The notes: generated from the letters alone by a model not told the origin. Counted from the stretch's first letter, positions 1 to 11,619 are shown. The stretch is DNA of 64,000 bases from Antedon mediterranea (GCF_964355755.1 NC_092671.1:27218070-27282069), one strand, 5' to 3'. A program made the numbers and translations.

Positions 1-241
1 TTAAATCCCAGACTCATTACTTAATTAAGAATCCTATTTCTTTAAATATATATGAGATATATGAGATATATATGCAGTTATAAAAAGTTGCAGTTGCAGA
101 AAATTAACTGGAATGTTCTATTGCATGTTGTGAAGGGTGGCCGAATAACTTCTGATACCCATGATCTTAACCTGGATGTGGTAAATGTTGTACTATTTTC
201 ATGAGATTAAAAAAAAAAAATTGAGCATTATTGTGACAAAA

Positions 242-830
242 TACATGACGTCATATGTCTTATGACATCATAGGTACGTTATATGGCAATTTAAATATGC
301 TAATTATAAAGTTTAATATCACATTTATATCTACTCTCAATGCACTTAGGTGGTCTAAAACCAAGCGTTAAGGAGATATGGAGCTTCAAAATGGTATGAT
401 AAATAGCGGCCATTTTGAATGTATGCTAATTAACCCACTTCCTGACGTCCGATTTTGGTAAACTTTGGAAATAATGTTCATTTTAACAAGGAGAATGTCA
501 AGAAACATGTTTTCTTGCAGTCCCTAAATTGTTCGAATAGTATAATGTCATTTAAACAGTTATAACATAATATATGACGTCACAACTACCATATGACGTC
601 ATAAGTACGTCATATGGAAATTTAAATATGCTAATTAGAATGTTTAATATCACATTTATATCTACTCGTAATGCACTTAGGTGGTCTAAATCCAACCGTT
701 AGAGAGATATGAGGCTTCAAAATAGCAAATGGCGGCCATTTTGAATTTATGCTAATTAACCCACTTCCCGATGTCCGATTTTGGTAAACTTTGGATATGA
801 TATTCATTTGAACCATATTTACCAGACAAA
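242..830. repeat. Two-copy tandem repeat, unit about 327 bp
   Basis: A block at about 250-480 recurs at about 575-800. Both copies share the core TGCACTTAGGTGGTCTAAA, a GCGGCCATTTTGAAT segment, GCTAATTAACCCACTTCC and ATGACGTCA-type sites (the CRE-like palindrome). The copies differ by scattered substitutions, so the duplication is not recent. It fills the region just beyond the last visible P450 exon, and no heme-binding exon is visible in it on either strand. Confidence 0.8.
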
Positions 831-1057
831 ACAAAAAAAAATTCTGTTGCAATTTGTTCTAGGTTCACCCTATTTTTGACTTATCTTTACTGGACTACAG
901 TGGCATGTTAGGCTTTTGAGATAGTAGTCTGCTGTAAGGTTTACGCCACCATCTGTATAAATAAGCACAGTTATGCATAATCCCATTCCACAATAAATGA
1001 TGATGCGTTGTAATGCGCAGCGCATGACTTAAAGTTAGAAAACATATTCAGACTCAC

Positions 1058-2353
1058 TTAAAGGAGCAATGCATCCGATCCGTTGTACTTCTGCTAATGT
1101 AGCCATTGTATATGGCAGTTGAGATCTGTCAGAAAGTAGCGGCATTCTCTTGCGACCGATAACAAGATCCATTTCATCTTGAACTTTGACCTGGATTTCA
1201 GGATAAAGAGCCAAGTATAGCACTGCCCATTTCAACGTGTTAGCGGATGTTTCTGTTCCTGCGTTGAACATATCACTGATATCAAATTTAAGATGAGCCT
1301 CGTCGAGAGTTCCAACATATCCGTCAACTTCCCGTTTTCGTACTTCGTCTAGATACGCATCAATAAATTGTCGCGGATTCGCCTCTACGTAGCCCAATTT
1401 TACCTCATTGATTTTCTTATCTAGAAAAATATAGTGATCATCAACCAACTTTCTCAGCTTCTTGTAAGGGCTGAACGGAATATGTCGTAGGAATGGGAAG
1501 CAGTTGATTGGTCCAGATACTTTAAAAAGGTGGCCCATGTCGCCTAAGATTGTCATCATTTTGACGAACCATGGGTCGTCAAATTTGAAACGGTTCCCAA
1601 ACATTATTGCACAAATGACGTTTGCCGTTGCGTTACCGAGGTACGGTGTAGGGTTGAATGGTTTTCCATTTTCACTGGCAAATTCCTTGTTGAGGAACCA
1701 AGCTTCGCGGGCTATCATTGGTTCAATGTGGGCCTGACCAACTCCATAACTTCTCATCATTTTTAAGCTGAACCGTCGGTGGTCTTTCCATCCTTCACTG
1801 TAAAAAGCTCCTCCAATACCTACATAAAATGTAATTTATGTTTGATTATATTTCTGCACGTACATACGGCCAACATTCTAGTATAACAAAAAATGCTGAA
1901 TTTTTTTAACACTTTGTCCATCACGATCAATCAATCCGATTGGTGGATCTACTCAATTTATACAAAAAAGGAAGACATTTTTAACAAACCTTTTCCACCA
2001 CCAAGAATTTCAAAAAGTGGCGTCCTTGGTCTGTCCAAAAACATGTCCCCACTTCTACACGTAGCCTCACGAATGATTTCATAGTCGTTCAACACCACAC
2101 AATGAAACATTCCCAGCCTGGCACTAAAAATAGCTCCATGTTCAGCAGCTATCTTTGTGAATTTCTTGTACACTCGCTCACCGTCGGCTAACATTGGTAG
2201 AATCCCAAGCAGAGGCCATCCTTTAGGTCCCGGAGGTAGCTTCAAGCTCTGTCGTCCAATAATGCTTTTCCAAAAGAAAGTAAATATAATGCAGGCCAGA
2301 AGAACATACCTCAATTCGACCCATTGTGTTCCAAATAACTGCCATGACTCCAT
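1058..2353 (-). CDS. Cytochrome P450, CYP2-clan-like, N-terminal 375 codons (partial)
   Basis: Likely a microsomal haem-thiolate monooxygenase. Exon 1 (2353 down to 1990, 364 nt) starts at ATG and encodes an N-terminal membrane anchor (about residues 14-30) and the proline-rich hinge LPPGPKGWPLLG. It ends GGGKG at a GT donor in phase 1. Exon 2 (1819 down to 1058, 762 nt) opens after a TAG acceptor and encodes the helix-C motif GWKDHRRF, the I-helix oxygen-activation motif FNAGTETSANT and the helix-K ExxR as EVQR. It ends at a GTGAGT donor. Joined, this gives about 375 residues of a usual 480-500. The PERF and Cys-ligand segments would lie in one or more further exons and are not found down to base 1, so the gene either continues off the window or has lost its 3' end. 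No frameshift is visible. The family is sure; a subfamily cannot be assigned. Confidence 0.88.
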
Positions 2354-3260
2354 TGTTTATCTGTTTATACTGTGGGCCTAAATAGGACAGGGATCATTCG
2401 ATTGCAGTCGCTTCAAGATGATATTTACAGTATGGCGATATACTACAGGCTGTTGAGTGAAGTGAGACAAGATATGCCTGATGGCAGTTGTTGAAATCAA
2501 ATACAGTACTTTAATCAATGAATAGCATGGGTTAAAGTCTATGCCTATTATCTAAACTGAAAGAAATTTATAATGTTCCACTTGGTTAAATCTTTTATGC
2601 AGGTAAGGTCGGTGACTATTTGCAGTCTAGTAAATTCCTGGTATGTATGGACAAATTTCTGATTAATTGTGTTAACAAACTATGAAATATCATTCACTGT
2701 ACCAGATAAAAGTTAATAAAAGGTCTGTCGTTATGTAATCAAATATGTTGCTTAGCATCCATTAGGATTGGGATGTTATTGATACAGGTATTATTGAAAT
2801 CTTTCTCAGGCCAAGGCAATCTAAAAACAGGACACTGAACTCGCCTTGTCAATATAGAAACTCGTAACAGTCTTATGACTTTATGTATGCAAAAAATATC
2901 GCAGTAATGTACTACCGTCCATATTCTCCACAGCGCGGTGTCTCTTAAAGGAAAGGAACACCCTGGGCTAAATGTGCCACTGTGCTTATAGATAAATGTA
3001 ATAAAAACATGATTACAATGGTTCAAGGTACAATAGTAAGCAATTTAGTTAAAAAATAGACTTTTAAACGACAAAATATCGGAAATTGAACAGCGCCATT
3101 TTGACAGGTTAAGAGCAATTATGTGACGTCAGATTAGGTGGACGCATTCAAGCAAATCCAAGCGCCCATCGTCTTAGTACAGTATTTCAATATGGAAGTG
3201 CGGGATATAACCATAAATAAAATCAATTAAATAGCCTAACATACCTAATATTTTCGGAAT

Positions 3261-3720
3261 ATGGCTTGGAGTTTTTATAATTCAAAAAATTTGGAACCAG
3301 AATATACAGAAAGAGAGTTAGTTTTGCGTCGTGCTGATGAGGAAAAAAGAAGAAAAGAAGAACATTCTCGAGCATAACAAGCCGTCGAAGAATGGTGTAT
3401 ATTCGGCCAGTGTATCTGTACTGTATGCCTTACTAGGCCTAGAACTCGTGTTGAACGAAAATAAAGTAGACACTGCATCGTCAACCAACAGCCTCCGTTT
3501 CGAAGGTTTGCCAGTTAATTCCCCTACCAAATCCCGTTTGAAACAGCTAGGCAATAAAAGTAACAATAGATTAACAATAGCTGAAAGATTTACGAATTGG
3601 CTTGCAGAAGAAAAGATCGATCGAAGGTTTGTTTACCAAGCCAGCGCAGCGTTGCCAGCGATAAAATTTAAATTATGCCGTATCCTGTCTCAAATAATGC
3701 CAGATTGGGAAAAATAATGC
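3261..3720 (+). pseudogene. Broken ORF resembling P2X7-like C-terminal domain proteins
   Basis: From ATG 3261 a frame encodes a charged stretch beginning MAWSFYNSKN with ERELVLRR, then meets TAA at 3375-3377. Reading through it continues QAVEEWC with further cysteines (GQC, TVC) before a second stop. A downstream piece in another frame (ERFTNWLAEEKIDRR) could be a later part of the same protein. Acidic/basic residues followed by a WCxxGxC cluster recall the zinc-coordinating P2X7-like domain that is frequent in transposon-linked invertebrate proteins. The position just inside the left transposon end suggests an element-encoded accessory protein. This is family recall, not an alignment. Confidence 0.3.
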
Positions 3721-3889
3721 CAGATCCCCAAAATGTGGCCCTAAACAGCGCCACCAACGGTTGTATGTCTAATAAACGTTTGTAAACCCCAACTGACACA
3801 AAATAGGGCCTAAAATTGTATCCCCATGTCATACAAAATTTATATTTTTAGTTTTGTGAGTAATAACTAATACTTCTAAATATCTGGGG

Positions 3890-4900
3890 TGTGAAAATGG
3901 TAATTGCAAATGACACCAACACCAACCAAAATTTGGAAAAATACAGCTACTCGATGGCCGGAAATGGCACTTAATTTAAAATATGAAATAAAAATATGTT
4001 TATTAGTGTCTCCATGATCTTAGCCCACCATAGTTCGAAAATGGCAATTATAATTTAAAATAGGAAATCAAAATATATATTAATTGTGTCTCCAGGACCT
4101 CAGCCCCAACCATGATGGGGCTGAGGTAAGAAAATTTGAAAAATATAGAGCTGCTCAATGGCCGGAAATGGCACTTAATTTCAAATATAAAATAAAAATA
4201 TATTTATTAGTACCTCCAGGATCTTAGCCCATGATAGTTTTGAAAGTGCCAATTATAATTTAAAATAGGAAATAAAAATATATATTAAGTGTTTCCAGGA
4301 CCTCAGCCCCACCATGGTTGGGGCTGAGGTAAAACAAATTGGAAAAATAGAGCTGCTAGATGGCCGGAAATGGCACTTAATTTAAAATATGAAATGAAAA
4401 TATATTTATTAGTGTCTCCATGATCTTAGCCCACCATAGTTCGAAAATGGCAATTATAATTTAAAATAGGAAATCAAAATATATATTAATTGTGTCTCCA
4501 GGACCTCAGCCCCAACCATGATGGGGCTGAGGTAAGAAAATTTGAAAAATATAGAGCTGCTCAATGGCCGGAAATGGCACTTAATTTCAAATATAAAATA
4601 AAAATATATTTATTAGTACCTCCAGGATCTTAGCCCATGATAGTTTTGAAAGTGCCAATTATAATTTATAATAGGAAATAAAAATATATATTAAGTGTTT
4701 CCAGGACCTCAGCCCCACCATGGTTGGGGCTGAGGTAAAACAAATTGGAAAAATAGAGCTGCTAGATGGCCGGAAATTGCACTTAATTTTAAATAACAAT
4801 GTATAAGAGTCCCTAGGACCTCGCCCCATCATGGTCACTGAGAGGTGAAGAAAATTTGGAAATATAGGGTTGCTACGACGATGCAAATGGAACATAATTT
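3890..4900. repeat. Higher-order tandem repeat: 406-bp unit of two ~200-bp monomers
   Basis: Monomers share GGCCGGAAATGGCACTTAAT, an AT-rich segment and a hairpin formed by ACCTCAGCCCC and GGGGCTGAGGT. Alternate monomers differ consistently (GTGTCTCCATGATC versus GTACCTCCAGGATC). The dimer repeats at a 406-bp offset, for example the TTAATTTAAAATATGAA element at 3971 and 4377. A degenerate solitary monomer with the same CAGCCCCAACCATG motif lies at about 14225-14370. Confidence 0.88.
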
Positions 4901-5054
4901 GAAATATGGAAAACAAATTCTCTAGAAGAAATTCTTTTTAAAATTAGAGCTTCTAGTTACCGGAAATTGCCATTTTAAGGGTTGGGGTAGGGGTATGGCC
5001 GCTTATAATTATGAACTGAAAAAACAAAACCCCTTTCATAATGTTTTCGTTCAA

Positions 5055-6235
5055 TTGTCTCTACTAGATTTCGCTCGCGTACCATCTAGTTCGTGCCCAC
5101 AGATGGTTCTCGAATACATAGTCATTTCAGCGTAAAAAAACTGTCGGTTTCAAATGTACGTACGGCAGGACTATAAAACATTGTCGTTTACAGAAACAAA
5201 TAAATAGACACAATGATTTATGTAGTCAACCAAAATTAGCACCTAGAAACTTGTCACAAAATGAGTCGAAATTTGTTATTTGGACTCATTTTAACAAACC
5301 CAATTTTTTTTATTCTTTATATTTCTTTATTATCCAATCATTAACGAAATATTTTTTTATAGGCCTATAAATAATATACCACTAAATAGAGTAAAACATT
5401 TCCGATTTAATACTTTATTAAAACTGTCACTGTCTCATGGTCGATTGAAATAGTAAAGTACATTTAAAGACCACTAATACGTTTATATTTTTGTAATTAT
5501 TAATTAATACAAACGTTGAGAAACAATTGACAGTAATAAAGTATTATATAATTATGTGTTTATAATCTGAAAGTAGGGGCTACCAACACTCACAGTGATA
5601 TAGTTTATTAGTATATTTGTTTATATTATATCTAACAGTACCAACACACTTTTGATTCAAATGGCGATCAAAAGTGGTTAATACCTATTTGCAGTATTGT
5701 ATAGCATTACAATACTATTTCTGTTTATTCTTCAAGGGTCTATAAATTTACCTACTTGTGTTAAACCATGGAGGTATGCAATAATTTGGAATGTTCCATT
5801 CATTGAAAATCAATACATTTCTATAAACGTATATTAAATCTATCAAAATAGTATTTTTTAAAGAAAATCGGCCTGTCTTCAACATTATGATGCTGTACTC
5901 TAGCTGTTCAACCGGTTTTCAGCTATTAAAAACAATTATCATAGGAGGAGATAGGAAAATGCGAAGCCTCCTCGCATTTTTGTGGCGGGTATTTTTCAAG
6001 ATGGACATCCATTAGACAGTGTATACCACGATCGGAAAACACCCTATTTGGGGCAAATCGTTGAACCTAAATTCGTTTTAATCGTCAATAACTACTTATC
6101 TAACTTAATTTAATTAGTAAACAGGGTTACATCAGGTGGTTAAAATCAGTACCGAAAGTACGAACCAACTTTATATACCATCGAGTAAAAATTCTAGAAG
6201 TAAGGCGCAGTTTGCCGAATTTTGCCCTTACGCTG
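5055..6235. repeat. Interspersed AT-rich repeat family R1, copy A
   Basis: It starts with the snap-back CTAGATTTCGCTCGCGTACC...CATCTAG region and ends near AATTTTGCCCTTACG. Related copies are at 7222-7606 (3' part only), 24482-26016 and 53725-54672. Shared landmarks are GCCTATAAATAATATACCACT, CAACATTATGATGCTGTACT and GGGTTACATCAGGTGG. No long ORF is conserved between copies, so it is probably a non-autonomous element. Its ends are not resolved well enough to name a superfamily. Confidence 0.75.
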
Positions 6236-7221
6236 GGGATCCAATAACCTGCATGGTCTCTGAAATAGAGCAACATAATTGGCCAATAGCTAGCCTCTTC
6301 GGATTTGTTGTGCTGCCTATATCGCAGACACGGTAGTTTTTGAGCAGCCTTCCTATCCGAAGAGTCGATTAAGTCCGAAACGAAAGGATGGAAGAACTAT
6401 TGTACGGAAAACCCGAACAGATCTGTTTTGTATGATATGATATTGTGTAAGGTGATATGTATTAACAAAATATTTTATTTTTGTTCTGTGGTATATTATT
6501 TTTTTGGTTGTTCAAAAAACACAAAATTATGCCAGATTATGCTAAAAACGGCTAAATAATGCCGCGGCATTATGCCAGATGCCGTGGGCCTCCAAATAAT
6601 GCCAAAAAGCATAATAATGCCAGAAATGGCAACTATGAGCCAGCGCATGCTCATACCGTGTCATCGCCGTCCTGCATGACCGCATGTCGCGTTATTAGCC
6701 AATCATATTAGCGGATTCGCTTAGCCAATAGAAGCGCTGAATGCAACCGCGAATCTTAAAATTTTCGTCGGCCGTATCTGACGTCACAAACAGGCTGCCA
6801 TGAGCACAAGATGGCGATTTTCAAATGTCTTGAAAACAGCTTTAAAATCCTGTTTACTAGAAAACTACAAATCCGATTTAAACATAAATTGTGCTGAATA
6901 TTAAGTTGGTAGGGTTACTTTTATAATAGTTAGGTAAGATATTAGGGTGTTCCTTTCCTTTAAGGGCGTGGAACTGATCGTACGCAGCAACAGATAAACA
7001 CATTGATCTCCGAATCCTGTTGTTGGGCTGTTTTGCTCATACCACCCAGGCTGTGTATATATGTAGAACACTTGTTTTAGAATATTTTCTGTCATGTCAC
7101 CCATTAAATTAGTCATAATACACTATTATTTATTCTTTTTTTAGTTTTTATTTTATTAAGAAAAACTACAGATACTATGTTAAATAGAACATAAATCCAG
7201 TCATATAAATACGAGACTGAG

Positions 7222-7606
7222 AGATTGGAATGTTCCATTCATCACAAATCAATACATTTGTATAAACGTATATTAAATCTATCAAAATAGTATTTATTTT
7301 TTTAAAATAAAATCGGCCTTTCTTCAACATTATGATGCTGTACTCGAGCTGTCCAACCGGATTTCAATTATTAAAAACAATTATCATAGAAGGAGACAGG
7401 TAAATTTGAAGAATCCTCGTATTATTGTGTGCGGGTATTTTTCAAGATGGACATCCATTAGACACTGTATACTACGATCAGATATTTGGGGAAAATTGTT
7501 GAACCTAAATTCGTTTTAATTTAATTAATAACTAATTATCTAACTCAATTTAATTAGTAAACAGGGTTACATCAGGTGGCTAAAATCAGTACCGAAAGTA
7601 AATACG
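7222..7606. repeat. R1 repeat, copy B (truncated)
   Basis: It corresponds to the last third of copy A, beginning at the GATTGGAATGTTCCATTCAT landmark and ending near the GTACCGAAAGTA motif. It diverges after that point where the other copies continue. Confidence 0.75.
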
Positions 7607-8214
7607 TAAATGTATAGATACAAAAGTGTGGCAGGAAATACCTAGTTACATATAAACAAACAAAATGACTCGCCATTTGATGCTTTGTATTTTTGTAAAA
7701 TTGTTAGTTTTTTCGAATAATCTTGTTGAGATACTACTTTCCATTTGAAATGAAAGATATTTGAAAGTCAAAACATCTAAATACTTCCATATATAACTTA
7801 TAAGCACGATATCCGAATCGATCATTACAAATAAACAGGTGAAAAGAACATTAAATTCATTTTAACAATTAACTGAATTTGAGATGTGCACTTGGCCTAC
7901 TGGCTCGTGTATGAATTCCGCGGGTTTAACAGTAAATCTCCACAAAAACGTTATTATTGACTTGGCAAGATCTTTATGTCTAAACATGTACGGTATTGGA
8001 AATATCGGCATCTATTTATTATTTTGATGTAGTATTGTTTGTAGGCCTATACTCAAGATATTTATGTACAAAACAATAACTAATTGTAAAACTTTAGGTT
8101 TCAAAATCCCCTTTCATTTTTTTAATTAGTTATAAAAAGGAAGCATAATTAGGAAAGGCTAGAAACGTTATTATGAAATAAGTAGATTTGATAAAGCGTA
8201 AATATAAACTTACT
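7607..8214. other. No gene seen
   Basis: AT-rich sequence without an ORF above noise and without an obvious repeat. Only a TAGGCCTA-type palindrome near 8043 was noted. Confidence 0.5.
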
Positions 8215-8545
8215 GCTAAATAAACACAAAAGGCAAAGAACATTAATTCTAAACCGCCCGGTGATATGAAATTTAATTAATTAATTTGAAACGATAAAGA
8301 TGAGGAAATCTGTGAGAATGAGAAAAAGTCGCCCCAACTGAGACTCGAACTCGGACCGCCTGCTTGATTAGACCACTGGGGCTTTCATCAAATTGATACG
8401 TCCTCATCTTTCAGTATTTTTATTCACGAGGTGGGATCTCCGAAGAGATACTTTTATATATATAAACACAACAGGCAAAGAACATTAATTCTAAACCGCC
8501 CGGTGATATACTGAAATTTAATTAATTAATTTGAAACGATAAAAT
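8215..8545 (-). mobile_element. tRNA-like SINE family S1, minus copy plus 3'-end fragment
   Basis: On the minus strand a tRNA-like segment (8382 down to 8331, 52 nt) has the acceptor halves GCCCCAG and TTGGGGC and a T arm with TTCGAGT. Its D loop and anticodon region are deleted by 19 nt relative to the copy at 23903. The body continues to the ACCGGGCGG motif and the end near 8215. A second, separate 3' end (GTATATCACCGGGCGG type) follows at about 8460-8545. Confidence 0.7.
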
Positions 8546-8659
8546 ATAGTTACATTTGATTGTACGTTACAGAATGGATAGATGAATACATTCCTTCATC
8601 GCCATGTGTTTACAAAGTGCGTGTACGTTTGTTTTACTACAACAACTGCATAATCGTAA

Positions 8660-8691
8660 CAGGGAGTTGTTATTTAGATTAAAACTCCCTG
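8660..8691. repeat. Dispersed palindrome CAGGGAGTTGTTA, degenerate copy
   Basis: The inverted arms CAGGGAGTT and AACTCCCTG flank a degenerate centre. More perfect copies are at 19998-20023 and 47783-47806. Confidence 0.6.
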
Positions 8692-8784
8692 ATCGTACCT
8701 AATCGTCACAATCGTTCATTGTTAATTTTCACCGCTTTTCGTGGCCAAAATTAAACCAATTCAAAACATGCACACTGTCAACAG

Positions 8785-8880
8785 CCAATAGGACACGTCA
8801 CGCTTACATATAACTGCCAAAAAGCCCTCATTTGCATATCTACGACTATAAGAACAAAGCTTGTTTAACAATCCATCATT
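8785..8880 (+). promoter_or_regulatory. CCAAT / octamer / TATA promoter of small gene
   Basis: CCAAT at 8785-8789, the POU octamer ATTTGCAT at 8830-8837 and TATAAGA at 8847-8853 stand in textbook order. An initiator-like TCATT (8876-8880) lies about 30 bp after the TATA box, and the first ATG follows at 8924. CCAAT plus octamer plus TATA is typical of echinoderm histone H2B and snRNA promoters, but the ORF downstream is not a histone. Confidence 0.5.
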
Positions 8881-8923
8881 GAAATGTTTTCATTCTAAGT
8901 AGAAGAGACTGAAATTGTGAAAC

Positions 8924-9094
8924 ATGCCAAATAAAATCCCAAAAACTTTTGACGAACTTCAACTGGAATTCCTCAATAGTGTGGATCCACCACGACTTCC
9001 GGCGGTGAATAAGCAGAAGACAATGAAAGGTAACCCGTGTTTGGCCGACTGCATTGTGTGCGTCAAGAGAAGGGTTGTTGCCAGGCAGTATTAA
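8924..9094 (+). CDS. Candidate small protein, 56 codons, unknown function
   Basis: The ORF runs from ATG 8924 to TAA 9092-9094 and encodes 56 residues beginning MPNKIPKTFDELQLEF. The C-terminus is cysteine-rich and basic (CLADCIVC then VKRR). It has no signal peptide or membrane segment and is not a family I recognise. Support comes from context: a CCAAT-octamer-TATA promoter upstream and AATAAA at 9234-9239, about 140 bp past the stop, give a compact intronless unit. An alternative is that AAAG/GTAACC at 9029-9034 is a phase-1 donor; exon 8924-9029 would then join the phase-1 PAN-like exon at 9394. The unspliced reading fits the poly(A) signal better. It could also be a fortuitous frame. Confidence 0.4.
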   Translation: MPNKIPKTFDELQLEFLNSVDPPRLPAVNKQKTMKGNPCLADCIVCVKRRVVARQY

Positions 9095-9233
9095 CAATGC
9101 CATTTGTCCGTGGCTACTGTACCCGTGGTCCTGTCATTATTTCCGTTTTAATTAAAATTTCAAAAAGATATTTTCCTCACCTGCGTTCACACTACCTCAA
9201 AAGCATTACATTTTTATTGTATAATGTTTTATA

Positions 9234-9239
9234 AATAAA
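9234..9239 (+). terminator. Polyadenylation signal AATAAA
   Basis: A canonical hexamer preceded by a T-rich stretch, placed where the small gene at 8924 would end. Confidence 0.4.
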
Positions 9240-9393
9240 GGATGGATTAAAAAGATACGAACAGACGCTACTTTAAAGTGAACTTTGATTTATTTTGATA
9301 ATTTTACAGTTTTTACAAATAATTTTTACTGTGAACATGACGCTCTTGCGTACAATATGTTTTGTAGTAATGTATTTGTTATATCTAACACAG

Positions 9394-9587
9394 AGTGGAT
9401 CCACGCATGGGACTGCTTGAAGGAAAGTGAATTAACTCATCTAATTCTTAGTAGTGCGTTTGTCCGCAGTCAGATTCCATCCTTTCGTTTTTGCGTTTCG
9501 ATCAATGCATGTAACGCGTTCCAGATTCAGAGTTCGTCGGAGAACGCAATGAAATGTGACGCACTCATTTGGGAAGGAGAAATATGA
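9394..9587 (+). pseudogene. Orphan PAN/apple-like terminal exon, lectin copy 0
   Basis: After an acceptor (CTAACACAG) the exon reads in the same phase as the terminal exons of the two lectin genes downstream and shares CLKESEL, LSSAFVRS, RFC, CNAFQI and KCDAL. It is degraded. The first ~16 residues are missing, the second conserved Cys is Ser (PSFRFC), and a short deletion after EGE shifts into TGA at 9585-9587, removing the last Cys and the FVVE end. No matching CTLD or signal exon is visible upstream in the window. Confidence 0.7.
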
Positions 9588-9639
9588 ATTCAGAGAAAAC
9601 AGTTTTTCACATTTTTGTTGTCAAGTAAACTTAGCGAAT

Positions 9640-11600
9640 CCTAGAAAGACCTAGCCAGTAATGCATTTTACTGAATGATTGTTACATTGTATTAATTTTT
9701 ATATAGACTGAGTGTTTGTTTCTAAAAACGCGTTCTTGGTTTGGAAGCTCTGAATCGACGTCCGGTGGATGAATATCTGAATAGAAATTTGATACCGTTG
9801 GGCGATGTTTATATTGAATTATATCATAATATGTCCTACATATATTGCTTGTTTATGATGAATAATATTTTATTCTTTTCATAAGTTATTTATTTAATGA
9901 AATATTCTATAAGTATCATGCAATTGAAATAATTATTGAATAGAAGGTTACGTTTTGAGTTATATGATAGGTAATCAATTGCGTTATTGTACAATTGTAT
10001 TTGGTGCAAGTAGTGACTTTCTTAACCATGACGACTTGTGAGTCCAAGGTTGGTGCTGCAAACCCTGGTTACGATGTTGAGTTGCGTTGAATTAATCGGA
10101 TTAAACAAATTTACAGGAAAGGGGGTCAAAATAACGCTTAACAAATCGTTAATATAATGGTTCACAAATTACGTCATCGCAATTTGTGGAAAAAAATACG
10201 TACGCAATGGCAATTCTTGCATTTTTACAATTTGACGGTGTTTTAACCTCTTTTGTACACTTTTAAGATCTGGTATTTTAAAATAATAAGTGTAAGCCAA
10301 ACTAAAAAAGATAATACAAACGCATCCTAATTTTTAGTCGAGTGTAACTTTGCGTATGCGACTGCAGCCATGTCTGGCCTTGTTGTAAAATTCAACACAA
10401 CTCGCCGTAACGTGACGTCGACTGGAAAACAGGCTTAGTGAAATTAGCGAAATGATTTCTGCGTTTACAAATACCTTTTACTCATAATATAACTCCCACC
10501 ACCCAACCCATTATTTTTTACCAACTAATACTTACTGTGATCATTATCCATTTAAAATATATATCATTTTATTTGGACATTTTTATGCTAAGCAACAGCA
10601 TGAAGCAATAATTTAATATAACAGTATTTTTGTTAAATGTAGTAAAATCTATTATTTGATTAATTTCAACATATATTATTTTGACCAAAATGAAACATTT
10701 TAAAAAAAATTATCATTTGGTCCGTTACTGTCGTTCATCCAAACACATACAAATACGTATGACATTAAGTACATTGACATAGCTAACATAATACAATTTT
10801 ACACGTGTTCGAGGAACACTATGGTAATTAGATGACGACATCTGGGCCACAGAATTCAAAATATACACACACTGATAAAATATATAAACGGATGCAGTTT
10901 GACGCTGAAAACGATATCGCGTGAAATAAAAGCTATGTTAATTGTTTGGACGGAAAAACAGAGAAAAAGAGAAATGACCCATGAGGTCGAATAAAATAGA
11001 AATTCCCCACGATATTATGTGCCACTTCGTAGCCAACAATCATTTTGGAATCGCCAATGAAGGCAGACCTTAAACAATTTTAAGCCACGCTAGCCCTAAG
11101 TTGTTTAATTAATTAAATTAACAGTAGGTGTGTTACAAAACAAATAATGAATGCTTTTTTTTGCTAGGCTCGATTTTATTCTTGAAATTATTAACAAAAG
11201 GCAAGGAATATGCCTAATTCAGGAATAAAAGGATAGTAAAAAGCAAGAGCTGAATTGTTCCTCATTTATCATTATCTCATTATAAATCAGATTTTCTTTT
11301 GGTAAATCAAATACCTAACACGAATTCCAGTAATTATGAAAAGCTCATAGGATGAATTAGACTACTGTAGTTCGTTTTATTAATTTAAATTCGTTAACCA
11401 ATAAAAACAAATTTAATAATCACGTAATGCTTGTAATTGCTTGAACACGTGCATCTGACGACAAGTATTATTGTGTAAACTAGCGTGATGTTGCCAAACA
11501 AAGGTAAAGGTAAATTGATTATTTTTCCTTCTTCGCTTTGGTATACGTTTCACGTTTGACGGATTCTCTTCAAACGTTTTTATTTGCGAGAAAGGTAAGT
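9640..11600. other. No gene seen
   Basis: About 2 kb of AT-rich DNA. Only very short frames occur (for example a 21-codon ATG frame near 10028), none with supporting signals. No repeat shared with other parts of the window was recognised. Confidence 0.5.
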
Positions 11601-11619
11601 TGAAACTTTCAACATTTTA

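Larger units (their letters stand above)
2949..6959. mobile_element. Kolobok-like DNA transposon relic with TTAA target duplication, 4011 bp
   Basis: The left end AGGAAAGGAACACCC (2949-2963) is repeated as a perfect inverted copy at 6945-6959. TTAA lies immediately outside both ends (2945-2948 and 6960-6963). Inside each end the similarity resumes as weaker matches (a CGCCAT-TTG segment and TGACGTCAGAT), so the ends are paired. A TTAA duplication fits the Kolobok and piggyBac superfamilies; the ends lack the CCY start of piggyBac, so Kolobok is favoured. The interior holds a broken ORF at the left, a tandem array (3.9-4.9 kb) and a copy of an interspersed AT-rich repeat (5.06-6.2 kb). No transposase is readable. 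Confidence 0.7.

Noticed and set aside
631-852. 73-codon minus-strand frame
   Set aside because: Lies entirely within one unit of the 327-bp tandem repeat, is broken in the other unit and is unrelated to the missing P450 exons.
10372-10440. Short ATG frame MSGLVVKFNTTRRN
   Set aside because: 22 codons, no promoter or poly(A) signal, no second copy.
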